DNA of 64,000 nt, from the NCBI GenBank assembly GCA_027924585.1, contig BSBM01000753.1:18707501-18771500 (forward strand). Reading direction: 5' to 3'. Under the pieces are notes generated by a model that saw nothing but the letters and a program-made list of their open reading frames with translations, did not search any database and had not been told where the DNA came from. This stretch comes from Larix kaempferi. Taxonomy: Eukaryota; Streptophyta; Pinopsida; Pinales; Pinaceae. Positions 24,016-34,908 of this stretch are shown in pieces. Both the position numbers and the translations under genes were made by a program. Position 1 is the first letter of the stretch; each line of letters begins with the position of its first letter.

Positions 24016-25340
24016 TAATCTGATCACATTTTTATAATACAAATATAACTTGATGTTTTCAACAAGATCCATTTAAATATCTTGTGTTGATGATAAACAA
24101 TGTACATCAAAAAATGACGTGTCGATGATAAACAATATATATCAAAGTTTTTTATATAGTAGCTTCTTATATATATTTATTTTCTTATAGTTGGTGATAA
24201 TAGATGTTATAATTAATTTATTAAATCATAATGGTAAGAGTAAGTTGTATTTATATAGAAATTAATATTGAATTTAAAATTTAGATATAATATCAAAAAT
24301 AAAATTGATTAAATGTTTAGACATGTTTATAATTTTAAATATTAACCAAATATTATTATTAAAATTTAATTATTTAAAAATAATAAAATTTTAATTAAAA
24401 TAATTACTTTTAAATTTCAATTTAGGTGAAAAATATCACAATCAATGTTTCCAACTAACTTTGTTGACTTATTATATATTTTTAAATAAAAATAATATTA
24501 TTTAAATATTCTTTATTACATATACATTTTTAAAATAAAGAATATTCAAATCATTTTTTTTTCATTTAAAAATATTATTATATAAAAATTACACTTTTAA
24601 AATGATAAATAATCCTCAAATTATATCATTTACAAATCTTTTAATTATATATATTTTTATATACACTTAAATTTATTTCTTTATTATTAATAAAAATAAA
24701 ATTAATATTTAAAAAAATAATTTAAATAATTTATAAATTATATTATTAATTTTTAAATTAAAAATAATTTAATTTTATAATTGTAAAACTTATTTTAATA
24801 ATTGTTTTTAATTGATAGACTTTCATTATATATATAGAAAAATATCATAATTTAAATTAAATATAATTTATATAATTATGTCAAAAACATTATGTAAATT
24901 ATATTTCAAAAAGTATTTAAAATATGTGTAAAAAAATCTAGTTATTAACTAACAATGCTCTTATCTTTCGCTAAAAATAATTTAATTCCACTTTTCACAT
25001 TTATTCTAGTAATATATATGTATTACACAAAAGGATAGCCATGAATACAATGATTATATATAATCATATGTTTCTATTTCCATTTATTATTTTGCTATTA
25101 TTTGTATGTACATAACATCTAACTAATGTATTGTGTATGTAAAATTGTTTTTACACTAGATAAAAGAGATGTATAAATAATGTTAGAAAATTATAATTTT
25201 ATTTTATAAAATAATATTAATGAATGATATTTATAAGGTAGAGAATATATAAAAATAAAGTCAATTAATAAATAGATAAATTTATTTTTTATTATATTTT
25301 AAATTAATTTTATTTAATAACTTTAGTTGTGGGTGTTAAT
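24016..25340. other. Extremely AT-rich intergenic stretch
   Basis: Long runs of A/T only. No frame, repeat or RNA signal that I can support. Confidence 0.5.
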
Positions 25341-25496
25341 TCTGAATGGGCCATGGAGGGAGGCACTATGCAACAACCTGGTGACATGGCCTTACCATCT
25401 AGAAGCGGATCGTTGCAGGCGTCATCACCTAGGGGGTGCATTTAAGTTTGAGTCCTTTACCCGGTGTGCCAGGTCTTAAGCGAGTGATTTGGTTAA

Positions 25497-26520
25497 ATGG
25501 TGATTGAACTATGGTGGGTGACATTTATGTCTATGTCCTCACACTCTCACTGGATCAGTCTGATCATCATGCTCCCTTGTGTGAAGTCTCAACGCTCCCT
25601 CTCCCAGGTTCTAGAAATGAAGCAGCGACAGCCCGTCACCCTCATTCAGTTTTCTTTACAGGTTCAGGATTTGGACAACTCTGCTATGTTTCTCCTCTCC
25701 TGCGATATTGTTGATTCCGCCATGACCTGTCCACGTGGTGTCGGTCATGGTGCAGGATAGATTACCACATCTCCGAAGACTTATAAGAAAACCATCAATA
25801 GCTATGATGACAAGGTTACTGTTCTGGTTCGAAGGTTAGTCGATGAATAGGAGGCCAACCGCGTCTCTGATATACTTACCTCTAGAAACCAAGGTAATCA
25901 GATTAACTACTATTGGTTAATAAAGAACATGTTGGGTTCTTTGGTAGAGGAATTGTTGGCTAACTGGAACATGGCCAAGGTATCTATTATGGACACTTGA
26001 ATTCATATGATTCACCTAGATGAAGTGCTTGCTGCTCTTGAATCCAATGTGGTCAGAGGCAAGTACTTTTTCCTCAACAAGGGAACCTCTCATCGCGAAA
26101 TTGGTCTTGACGCTCTTGGTTCCAGCAAAGAGGTCTCAGAACGAAAGGATACTCTCCTCATAGAGAGCATGGTTAAAGATACTAGCGCCCATACTCTGGG
26201 CTCCAATTTGTAGGAACTTCCTAGTGCCGTCGTTGCGGAGGTTGCTATTCCTATCCACGATTCCCATGCAGGGCCTGTCTCTCCGCTGCCATTTTTTTAC
26301 AAGGGGCCCCTCCCCTAGAGTTCTCGTTCCCTATCCCTTCAACTATTGACTCTCTACATTATAAAAGGGTCCGAAAATCCAAAGGTGATGCTGCTACCCT
26401 GTGAAAGACGATACCATTTCCTCCCAAACTCCTAGTTCAGAACTGGGATGAAGAATTCTTTGGTTCCTGCCCAAACATTGAGGACAAGCCCAACCCCCAG
26501 GATGTAGACGCAAATACTTA
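25497..26520 (+). pseudogene. Decayed protein-coding remnant, family unknown
   Basis: One reading frame (25497-26213) keeps coding character for about 240 codons with only three stops: 25758-25760, 25848-25850 and about 25998-26000. It includes SYDDKVTVLVRRLVDE, LIKNMLGSLVEELLANWN and MIHLDEVLAALESNVVRGKY. After a stop at 26211-26213 and a likely shift near the T-run at about 26290, another frame ends in LVQNWDEEFFGSCPNIEDK. The block is markedly GC-richer than both flanks. I recognise no domain. An ORF1-like protein of a LINE, or a retrogene of a host protein, are both possible; no RT lies beside it. Confidence 0.45.
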
Positions 26521-27100
26521 AGGTGGCTCTGGCAAGCCCCAGCTCCTTTCTGCAGTGGTTAGCGTTTCAAGTTGCCTTGCTTTGGCTGAATAGTTACCGT
26601 TATGCTCTGTTTTGATTTTTTGAACTGGTTAGTCTTATGTTTTTAATGGTCGGATGTAACTATGTCTATGTCTCTCAACCCATCTGTGGGCATGCCTGCG
26701 AAGGCCCTATTTTGAATTTTCTGCTAAATGAGATGCAACATAATGCACTCAGAACTATAGTCTTGCCTGTGTATATAACAATTTTTGTACTCTAATATAA
26801 TTCCCATCTACAATTTACAAAATAAATAAAATTTATTTAATAAAAAATTAAATAAACATAATGGAAAAATAAATTTAACTTATTAACCATTATCAAATTT
26901 ACATATGCAATCATTTGTTTTATGAAAATATTTTATTGATATTTAGTTGAATTGAAACACCTATATTCTCTAAACCTATATTCTCTACACATTTTGGAAG
27001 CTTTCTACAACATTCATACACCTTACATAGTGAACTTTTCTCTCATTTACAATATAGTTGTTTTAAAAAAATGGATTCGTATAGTTCATTTCATATATAT
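26521..27100. other. Intergenic
   Basis: The first 230 bases look like untranslated sequence belonging to the preceding remnant. The rest is AT-rich with nothing recognisable. Confidence 0.4.
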
Positions 27101-27178
27101 AATAATTTGTTAATTTTTTTGCTTTTAAGTTAATTCCAAAATTTCATATTTATAAACACTTTGATTTGCATATTATAA
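27101..27178 (+). repeat. 78-bp direct repeat, left copy
   Basis: Matches 30311-30388 with about four differences (shared: GCTTTTAAGTTAATTCCAAA, TATAAACACTTTGATTTG). The copies are 3210 bp apart and bracket the hairpin, the 217-bp repeat and the SINE-like sequences. Confidence 0.8.
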
Positions 27179-27182
27179 CCAG

Positions 27183-27349
27183 CTTAGATCCAAATCCTAA
27201 GCTCTATCAAGCGCCAAGAGGGATCAAATCTCCCAAGGTGTAAACCTCTCCTTGAAAAGCTCCTTGAGTGCAATACTTGAGAAGAGGTTTGCACCTTGGG
27301 AGATTTGATCCCTCTCGGCGCTTGATAGAGCCTAGGATTTGGATCTAGG
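27183..27349. repeat. Near-perfect inverted repeat (66-bp arms, ~33-bp loop)
   Basis: Left arm about 27184-27249, right arm about 27283-27348. Only four differences between the arms, all transitions; both include TCTATCAAGCGCC and GAGGGATCAAATCTCCC, or complements. Transcribed either way it would fold into a long stem. It may be a foldback (MITE-like) element or a small-RNA precursor; no target duplication is obvious. Confidence 0.85.
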
Positions 27350-27390
27350 ATGGTTTCAGTCATGGGAGGTGACACAAAACTGGATTTTGA

Positions 27391-28142
27391 TCAGCATTGT
27401 AAGGAACATGTCAAGTTGAAATATTGTCTTTGTCGTTCTACATTTTTATTTATTTGTTGTTCTGCAAACTGATTTTTTTGTTCTTCCAATTGCTTCAACT
27501 TTCTCTCTCGATACGCTCTTTGTCGATCAATGTTTGGTTTTCTTTGTTCTTCTCGTTCTTTTGCTGTCAATTCGCCTAACTTTTTTTTTTGATTTTCTTT
27601 TTGTTGATCTGCGTTTTGTTTTGTTTGTTGTTCTCCGTCTTCTGCCGTCATTTCGTACATTTTGATTTATTTGTTGTTCTGCAAACTGATTTTTTGTTCT
27701 TCCAGTTGCTTCAAATTTTTCTCTTGATACGCTCTTTGTCGATCAACGTTTCGTTTTCTTTGTTCTTCTTGTTCTTTTGCTGTCAATTCGCCCAACTTTT
27801 TTTTTTCGATTTTCTTTTTGTTGATCTGCACTTTGTTTTGTTTGTTCTTCTCCTTCTTCTGCCGTCATTTCGTGCATTTTGATTTATTTGTTGTTCGTAC
27901 ATTTCATACTTTCTCTCTTGATATACTATTTGTCGATTTGCGCTTCGTTTTCTTCGTTCTTCTCGTTCTTCTGCGGTCATTTCGTCCAACTTCCTTTTTT
28001 CAAAATTCTTTTTGTTCTTCTGCTTTTTGTTTCAAATCTTCTTCTCATTCTTTTGTTGTCATTTCGTAAGATTTTCTTCCTTGATATGATTTACGACGTT
28101 CGACGTTCTGTATTTTTTGTTCTTCTTCAGTTTGTCTCATAG
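27391..28142 (-). pseudogene. 217-bp tandem repeat with decayed Lys/Glu/Arg/Gln-rich coding character
   Basis: Units begin at about 27441, 27658 and 27875 (period 217; the third is rearranged). On the minus strand each reads as a highly charged peptide, for example MTAEEREERRKRSANRQ, TAKEREEQRKPNIDRQRAYR and MRQTEEEQKIQNVERRKSY, but 217 is not a multiple of three, so the frame changes from unit to unit and stops occur. The charged character persists across units, which suggests the repeat arose inside a coding region that later decayed. Such E/R/Q-rich segments occur at the N-termini of several transposon proteins, including the first coding exon of gene T at 46.4 kb here. That link is only suggestive. 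Confidence 0.45.
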
Positions 28143-28269
28143 CATATTTCACATGCAGATCTTCCATTTCTAGTGTAGACTCTATATCAAAAAAGTCAAA
28201 CATTAACATATACACTAAAATTTATGCATCGATGAAATCCATACTAAAATTTAAGCATCCAGGAAATCT

Positions 28270-28450
28270 ACACTAAAATCAATGCGTCCATGGTATAAAA
28301 ACTATATTGAAAATTATGCAATAAAAAAAACCCCATACACTGCAATCTATGTGTCCATACATTGAAATCAATGCGTCCACGGAATAACATCTACATTGAA
28401 AAATATGCAATAAAAAGACCCCATACACTGAAATGTATGCAAGTATAAAA
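28270..28450. repeat. ~90-bp tandem duplication
   Basis: Two copies starting at about 28278 and 28367, both with ATCAATGCGTCCA, ATATGCAATAAAAA and CCCCATACACTG. Confidence 0.7.
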
Positions 28451-28514
28451 CTCACTTTACATGATAATTAAATTCAATATATTTACAAAATTCTGTATTT
28501 TTAGAAAAAGTAGG

Positions 28515-28583
28515 TGATCTCAAAGGATTGAATCTTGGACCTCACGCCCATTATCCCAACACCCTTACCACTATACCACATGT
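28515..28583 (-). mobile_element. tRNA-like sequence (SINE head or tRNA relic)
   Basis: Minus strand reads an A-box-like TGGTATAGTGGTAAGG and, about 45 bases on, a B-box-like AGATTCAATCC. Arm pairing of a functional tRNA is not evident. Confidence 0.5.
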
Positions 28584-29107
28584 AATTCTTATTATACTTA
28601 GTAAAGAAGTTATATACTTATATGGAAATATTAATATATATTTTAATTTAAATTAAATGTTATTTAATTTTAAATATAAATATTATACTCTATTTTACTT
28701 TTAATTTTAATTTTAATCTAAATCTAAATCTAAATCTAAATCTAAATTATAAATTTAAATATAAAAATAAAAATAAATAAAAATATAAATTAAAGTATAA
28801 AACTTCAGCTCTCCTAGAAAAATATAAAACTTCAAAGTAAATTAAATACAAAGTAAACCTTAAATATAACATCTACACTGAAAAACACGGTAGAGTCTCA
28901 TGTGAACTGGTGATTGCTGAAATTTAATATATGACTAAAATATTCTTAGTGGTCCACGCTAGTATATAAAATCAAAGAAGTATTTTTAAAAATTCCACAA
29001 TTTCATTGCTTGAATCTGGCCAAATCCAACTTAAAACACTAGTGTTTATGTTAGTCATCGTTTTTTTAAGTTTTATTTAGATTCAATGACTTGGAAAATT
29101 CTAAGCC

Positions 29108-29206
29108 AGTAATATAGCTCACTTGGTGAGTGATGAGGCCTGGGCTGTTCAAAAAATGTAGAATGGGGTTCAATTTCCTTACACTCTATCGCATGGAAAA
29201 AAAAAA
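29108..29206 (+). mobile_element. tRNA-derived SINE-like sequence
   Basis: A-box-like TAGCTCACTTGGTGAGTG (about 29116-29133), B-box-like GGGGTTCAATTTCC (about 29166-29179), then an A-run at 29196-29206. The size fits a SINE head with a short body. A short possible target duplication (GGAAAATTC / TGAAAATTT) is too weak to rely on. Confidence 0.5.
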
Positions 29207-29335
29207 TAATGAAAATTTTTGAAAACACCTAGATTAAACTTTAGCGTAATTGGCATGGAAATCATACAAAAGTCACGTTTTCAGACTAAAACATAGAAGT
29301 TTTAGACTACTCTCTTAAATTTGCACCCCATCATT

Positions 29336-29690
29336 TTAGCTTTAAAGTAATTTTTACAAAATCCATAATATTTTCAATTTTTTATTTTGACTTTCAGGTA
29401 ATCCTGATATTTTGATTTTTAAGTAACAGATGGTATTTTGATTTTGATTTTTCAATAACCATTGACAAAATTTAATAATATAAATTTTCATACCTAATAA
29501 TACCATTACCATATTTTTAAGTTTAAAGTAATTTTTACTAAATCTATGATATTTTTGAATTTTTTATTTTGACTTTAAAGTAATCTGATATTTTGAAATT
29601 TTAAATAACAGATCGTATTTTGATTTTGACTTTTTAGTAATTATTCACAAAATTTGATAATATAAATTTTCATCACATTATAATGTTTTA
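29336..29690. repeat. ~180-bp direct duplication, AT-rich
   Basis: Copies start at about 29336 and 29515 (TTTAAAGTAATTTTTAC, TTTTTATTTTGACTTT and CAAAATTTAATAATATAAAT in both, with small changes). Weaker echoes continue to about 29900. Confidence 0.65.
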
Positions 29691-29929
29691 TTATTTAAAC
29701 TTCAGTAATCTTTGACAAAATACAATAATATAATTTTTTATTACAATATAATCTTTTATTATTACAATATAACTTTTTATTAAATTTTAGTAATCTTTGA
29801 CCAAAGTCGATAATATAATTTTTGTCGTTATTATTCATTGACAAAATTCGATAATATAAATTTTTATCATATTATAATGTTTTATTATTTAAACTTTAGT
29901 AATCTTTAAGTTTAAAGTAATTTTCGACA

Positions 29930-30180
29930 AACGTTACATGTTACATGCGTTACAAGATCTCCCTCATAGTATTACTTTTTATATTTTATTACTTTCGATA
30001 AACCTTACATGCTACATGCGTTACAAGATCTCCCTCATAGTATTACTTTTTACATTTTATTACTTTCGACAAATGTTACATGTTACATGCGTTACAAGAT
30101 CTCCCTCATAGTATTATTTTTTACATTTTATTACTTTCGACAAACGTTACATGTTACATGCATTACAAGATCTCCCCTAT
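29930..30180. repeat. 71-bp tandem repeat, four units
   Basis: The word TACATGCG (TACATGCA in the last unit) recurs at 29942, 30013, 30084 and 30155, inside GTTACATGTTACATGCGTTA and AAGATCTCCCTCATAGTATT. Two short plus-strand frames here (30009-30230, 30080-30268) are produced by the repeat. Confidence 0.9.
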
Positions 30181-30206
30181 ACTGGGCTGTAGAGTGCCTT
30201 TCGAGA

Positions 30207-30490
30207 CAAAAATATCTAGAAACGTCATGACACGTGGTCCTAGATGTCGATTCTCTAAAAGCATATGAAGTATCATTGCATACTAGGTACAACCTTCACA
30301 ATTTCATGGTAATATTTTGTTAATGTTTTTGCTTTTAAGTTAATTCCAAAATTTCATATTTATAAACACTTTGATTTGAATATTATAAAAATATCTAGAA
30401 GAATCCTGAGACACGGTCCTAGATGTCGATTCTCTAAAAGCTTATGAAGTATCATTGCATACTAGGTAAAACCTTCATAATTTCATGGCC
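30207..30490. repeat. 180-bp-spaced direct duplication containing the right 78-bp copy
   Basis: AAATATCTAGAA ... TCCTAGATGTCGATTCTC ... AAGTATCATTGCATACTAGG occurs at about 30207 and 30387. The right copy of the 78-bp repeat (30311-30388) lies between them. Confidence 0.75.
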
Positions 30491-30534
30491 TCCCAACCAT
30501 AAAAGAAAAAGAAATCTTATAATAAACGCACGTG

Positions 30535-30690
30535 TATAATGTAGCGTGTATGTACGAAAGAAAAACAAAAAAAACCTAAGAATGTGAATAATGTAGCGTG
30601 TATGTACAAAAGAAAAACAAAAAAACCTACCAATGTGAATAATGTAGCGTGTATGGAAAAAAACAAAAAAAAACCTACTTGACTTAATTC
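30535..30690. repeat. 52-bp tandem repeat, three units
   Basis: ATAATGTAGCGTGTATG recurs at about 30537, 30589 and 30640, each followed by an A-rich tract with AAAGAAAAACAAAAA and CCTA. Confidence 0.85.
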
Positions 30691-31275
30691 TTGTTAAGGA
30701 GAGTATCCAAAACTATTGAGGGTACAATGCCTATATTTTGCAAGATTTAAATAATAAGTATGAAAGTTTGGATCGAAATTCTCTAGGAAATAAGTATAAA
30801 GAAATATATTTAAAAAGAAAAAAAACTAAATTATTTTAATGATAAGTGGTTTATGAGTTAGATTTGTCTTTTTCATGCATTTATAAGGTTTTTCATATCT
30901 CTTGTTTTTAAAAAGTTGTTGGATAGACAATTCTAGTATAAACTAAATTTCTAGAACTGAATGAAGAATAAAAATTGATTCTTAAACAAGAAGAAGTTAT
31001 AGATCAATGATATCTTTCTCTCTAGAATAGGACCATCATAATGTACCTAATCAAGTGGAAGAAGATGCCTCTAAAAGAAGCTACAAGGAAAGATGAGTGA
31101 TTCATGAAGAAATACCCTCAATTACAAGTTTCAAGGACAAATATTTTTTGAAGTTTGGTGGGGGGAAGGGAGGAGTTTGGGGTGGACTATGTTTGGGTCA
31201 TAACCCACATTCAATAAAATTGGCCTAGTGTGTAGGATACATCATGTCCCCTTTATTTCCTATTTATAAATTAAG

Positions 31276-31301
31276 GGTCCCTCACACGAAGTTGAGGGAC
31301 C
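31276..31301. other. Short hairpin downstream of a TATA-like word
   Basis: GGTCCCTCA (31276-31284) and TGAGGGACC (31293-31301) form a 9-bp perfect stem with an 8-base loop, just after TATTTATAAATTA. It lies about 270 bp before the proposed first ATG of gene F copy 1 and may belong to its promoter or 5' UTR. Confidence 0.4.
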
Positions 31302-31573
31302 TTGTAAATGCAATTGTGCTTTCATGAAATGTGCGAGAATTTAGTAAAACTAAAATGCATGTGCGTTTCTTTGAACTAGGCATGGGTGGGCACGATCCTG
31401 CCATGTCAGTTAACACGCAGGATAGGAAATCATATCGCATGAGAGTTATGAATTCAATAAGGCACGAGCATTACAAAAATGTATTAAAAATCCAAAAAAC
31501 AGTCTGCTTCTGCGTCCACTGTTCATTGACCAAACTAACCAAAACGCTCGAGTGATCAGAGCTTCCAACGTCG

Positions 31574-34500
31574 ATGCGAAGAAGTGGAGGGAGGGTGAAT
31601 TCAAAGATCAAGGAGGATTGGAAAGGTAGGCATCGAAACATTCATCATTGCCTCATTTCCTCAATAAAAATATAAATGTTTATATTGCCCTAAATTAAAA
31701 ATCCATATAAATGAAATTCCAAAACTAAAATTTTTAAAAATTGTTATTTAACATATGGCAATTCCTTCATACTATCAATCCCCTTAATGAATTTTGCATC
31801 CACCTAAGCAATAAGGGATTTGAATCCCAAAACCAAATTTTCTTCAATATTTTTTCCACATCTATTGCAAATTGGAAAAGAAAATCCATCCACCATTTGG
31901 CTAGGAGGAGGAACTATGGACTATAACCTAGGCTTGCTTTCTAGACTTGACTCAACCAAACCCTATGTTTTTTTTCCACACCTTCTTTTACCCTAAAAAT
32001 GTCCAACCAATGCTTGTGAAGCCAACCCAATGGCATGATGGATTTTATATTGTCCCCCAAAACCCAAGGGACTAGGTTCCCCTCCTTTGCAGACACACCG
32101 CTTACTTTGTTGCTAAGATGAACCAACACATCTTTTTTGAACTCCTTCACTACCAAGACATTCAATCAATGGATTTGGGTCTTCATACCTAACAACCGAT
32201 AAGAGATTTACTTCATGGAACAAGTGTAAATCAACCCTCACATTCAAAATCTTGACCCTTCTTAATGACGCAGAGGAATTTACAACCAAATCTTTCTCAT
32301 CATACACTAGATTATGAGGAAGGAAAAGGCCACAAACATGAAATGAATTAGAGAAATCTCTAATGGTAGGGGATGATGAATAACATCTTCTCCAATACCT
32401 TGGCTCTAGAAAGGTGTACATAAAGTGCTTTTAAGGCCCCTATTGTCTCGATCATTTAGTATTAATTTAATTAGGATCTCTCCACCATCGATCATTAATC
32501 GATTTACATGTAGTTGATCCTCACCTTCCACTTTGGTTTACATGTAGTTGTTATTATAGTATATTGATATGATATTCATGTTTGTAATGTATTCGTTCTT
32601 GCACAAAGTTTTTATATTTTTCATTTTTGAGAGATGTCATTATAGCACATGTATATGTTTCTAATGTTTTGTTTTTATTTATTTTTTAATTGCAGTGATG
32701 ACCATGGATGCACATTCAGACATCCAAAGAGAAATTTAGAGGATCAGAGACATTCGAGCCTCAATAAAAATTCTTGATGATAGGCACTGTATGCTTGCAT
32801 CCAATTTGGATGCAATGATAGAGACTTGTAATAGGTTAAATGGTGCACTACAAGATATTGCTACATACAAAGAGAGAAAGAGACAAGAATATGCCTATGG
32901 AATTAGCTACAAAGAAGTTAAGAAGCTGAAGATAATAAAAAAACATATCTTTTCCCTTTTTAGAGATCCACGGACGGGTGGAATCCAAAATGTAAACACA
33001 AGGAATATTTCTATCGAGTGGTGTACATATCAACCATTCATAGATAATTGGATGGATTGATGGTACATGGTATTTGATATACCACCACATAACAACAGGG
33101 AAATGCCTCTATATTTTCTTAGAAAGATGTATGTAGAATTTGTTTTGGGGAAGGTTGTTAATTATTTTGATATCCTAGAGTACTAGGGCATTGGGATGGG
33201 GATCCCTCAAAAACGTCCCAATGCAATCCACATAGATCTCAATCGCCTAGTGGCTCCACCTTCGAGGAAGATACCCAGGCTAGATGTGTCGCCTGCACAT
33301 CAGTTCGTGCCACAAACGCAGGAGTCATTCCTACTGTTGGCACAAGAGGTTGTTCGAAATAGCACGTATCTTCAAGGCACGTACCAGGAAGGGAAATTAG
33401 AGCCACCATCTGTGGGTGGATTAGAGCCACCACCTACCGGTGGGGTAGATCCACCACCTCCCAGTGGGGTAGAGCCACCACCTTCTAGTGGTCGAGGAGC
33501 ATCTAGTAGTGGCACTAGACCTGCACCTCATGAGCACATCCGAGAGCCCCACCCATGCACAGCATGTGACCATTCTTTCTTTGGTCCTATCCAGACAGAT
33601 GATAGCTTTACAGGGTATTTTACACATGTAAGTAAATGGTGGTTAACAATTTAGTGTCATTTGTAAATTATTTTTCCTTACTATACACATATATAGATTG
33701 CTAATATTTTTAATGATTTTAAAACTTGTAGTTTCTACAAGAAGGGCACAAGGGGAAATACATTTCCATTGATGATGCAGAGGATAGTCCATAGGCTCAT
33801 GCATCAGAACCATCTGATTTACAAGATGTTGTAATACCTTCAGTGATAACAACTCACACTAAGGTAACTATTTCAACATGACATTATTTTAATACATGTT
33901 AGTTTGTTATCACATGTTACTTAATTAATGCTACACGATCTAATATTTACAATTTTCTAAATTGTAGGTTGTAGATCCCCCTTAGAGGGAAATGATTTCA
34001 GCTAGTGAGCTCTCCCCTAGTAGGAATACAAGCGCTAGCATTCCCATAGAGACACAACGGGTGGAAAAATGTTTCTTAGAATTGATTGAAGTATATAGTA
34101 CATCGGTATGTATTTCATCATTGTCAGTCTCTTAATACATGTTATTTCATTGACCAATGCATTTCTAACTGCATCTGTAATTGGTGATTGTAGCCACCAA
34201 CTTCTATATTTAGGAAACAATCAACAATTGCCTCTCCTCGTAGTCCAAATGCACAAAAGGGACAAGTGTATAAGAGAGGATCCACTCCTAGAAAGGGTGT
34301 GGATGTCCTCTATAGCAGACACACGGGAGATCCATGTACCCCTCACCTAACAAGGGTCATTGATGCTGTAGTTAGTGTCTCGTCTGTAATTGGAACAAGT
34401 CATAGAAAGGTATCTATTTCAATAATTACAATGCATAGTATTTAACCATGTTGCTATATTTTTTATTCTTGCATGTCTAACTATTTCCCCATTTGGTGAT

Positions 34501-34908
34501 TGTAGCCATTAGCGGCAGCAGTGCCCGGCCCCTCCACTCAATCCATTGTTGTGACCGGGTATCCTCTTGTGGTGATATGTTCACTAATGACCAAGTATTT
34601 TTTTCAATTTAACCAAACATGTTGATCAATGTTGAATTGTTGAATTAATTGAGATATGATATTTTATTTGCAGAGCATAACTATAAAGAGGCCTTCCATG
34701 AGCACACCGCAAGCATCTATACCCCGACTGGATTCTGTGACTGTTTATCATAAATAATTTGGCCATAAGTTAATTTTTTAAGTTTGTTAATGGTAGGCTA
34801 TTAGTGCAGTTATTTGATAAAAATAATGATTTTTTTTTGTAGACTCCTGAGATGCATAGCGATCCTAGGGAGATGGTTGATAGAGGAAAGTCAGGGAAAA
34901 ACAAGTGA
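31574..34908 (+). pseudogene. Gene F, copy 1 (unrecognised multi-exon mobile-element gene)
   Basis: Predicted exons: 31574-31625 (MRRSGGRVNSKIKEDWK, tentative), 32696-33627, 33732-33863, 33968-34105, 34194-34409, one starting at 34506 with uncertain end, 34674-34742, 34843-34908. Intron 1 is phase 1 and matches the phase of the equivalent intron in copy 2 (61530-61723). The following exons are phase 0 and divisible by three where both ends are clear, and the introns are about 90-105 bp with GT..AG ends. The large exon encodes a possibly helical N-part (IKILDDRHCMLASNLDAMIE), MPLYFLRKMYVEFVL, then a 24-bp Pro repeat (EPPPTGG, DPPPPSG). Five in-frame stops, mostly explicable by C-to-T change: TAG after QREI, TGA at 33058-33060, TAG at 33184-33186, one in each of the two following exons. 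No known domain; function unknown. Confidence 0.6.
31735..32421 (-). pseudogene. Decayed ORF inside intron 1 of gene F copy 1, family unknown
   Basis: On the minus strand a frame open from 32421 (LVYDEKDLVVNSSASLRRVK) shifts by one base near 32150 into a second open frame (VLVHLSNKVSGVSAKEG, ending HRVWLSQV at 31941). After two stops it continues as PICNRCGKNIEENLVLG and MKELPYVK to about 31735. The pieces read as one ~220-residue protein with a lone CxxC (CNRCGK). I recognise no family. Its position within a 1.07-kb intron, opposite in direction, suggests a separate insertion. Confidence 0.4.

Noticed and set aside
27183-27349. Calling the hairpin a MIRNA gene
   Set aside because: The stem is too long and too perfect for a typical plant miRNA precursor, and mature-strand evidence is missing.
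27184-27375. 63-codon minus-strand frame
   Set aside because: It runs straight through the hairpin and has no coding support.
32848-33090. Minus-strand frames across gene F copy 1 (32848-33090, 33239-33433, 33421-33627)
   Set aside because: Shadows of the plus-strand gene F exon and its Pro-repeat.
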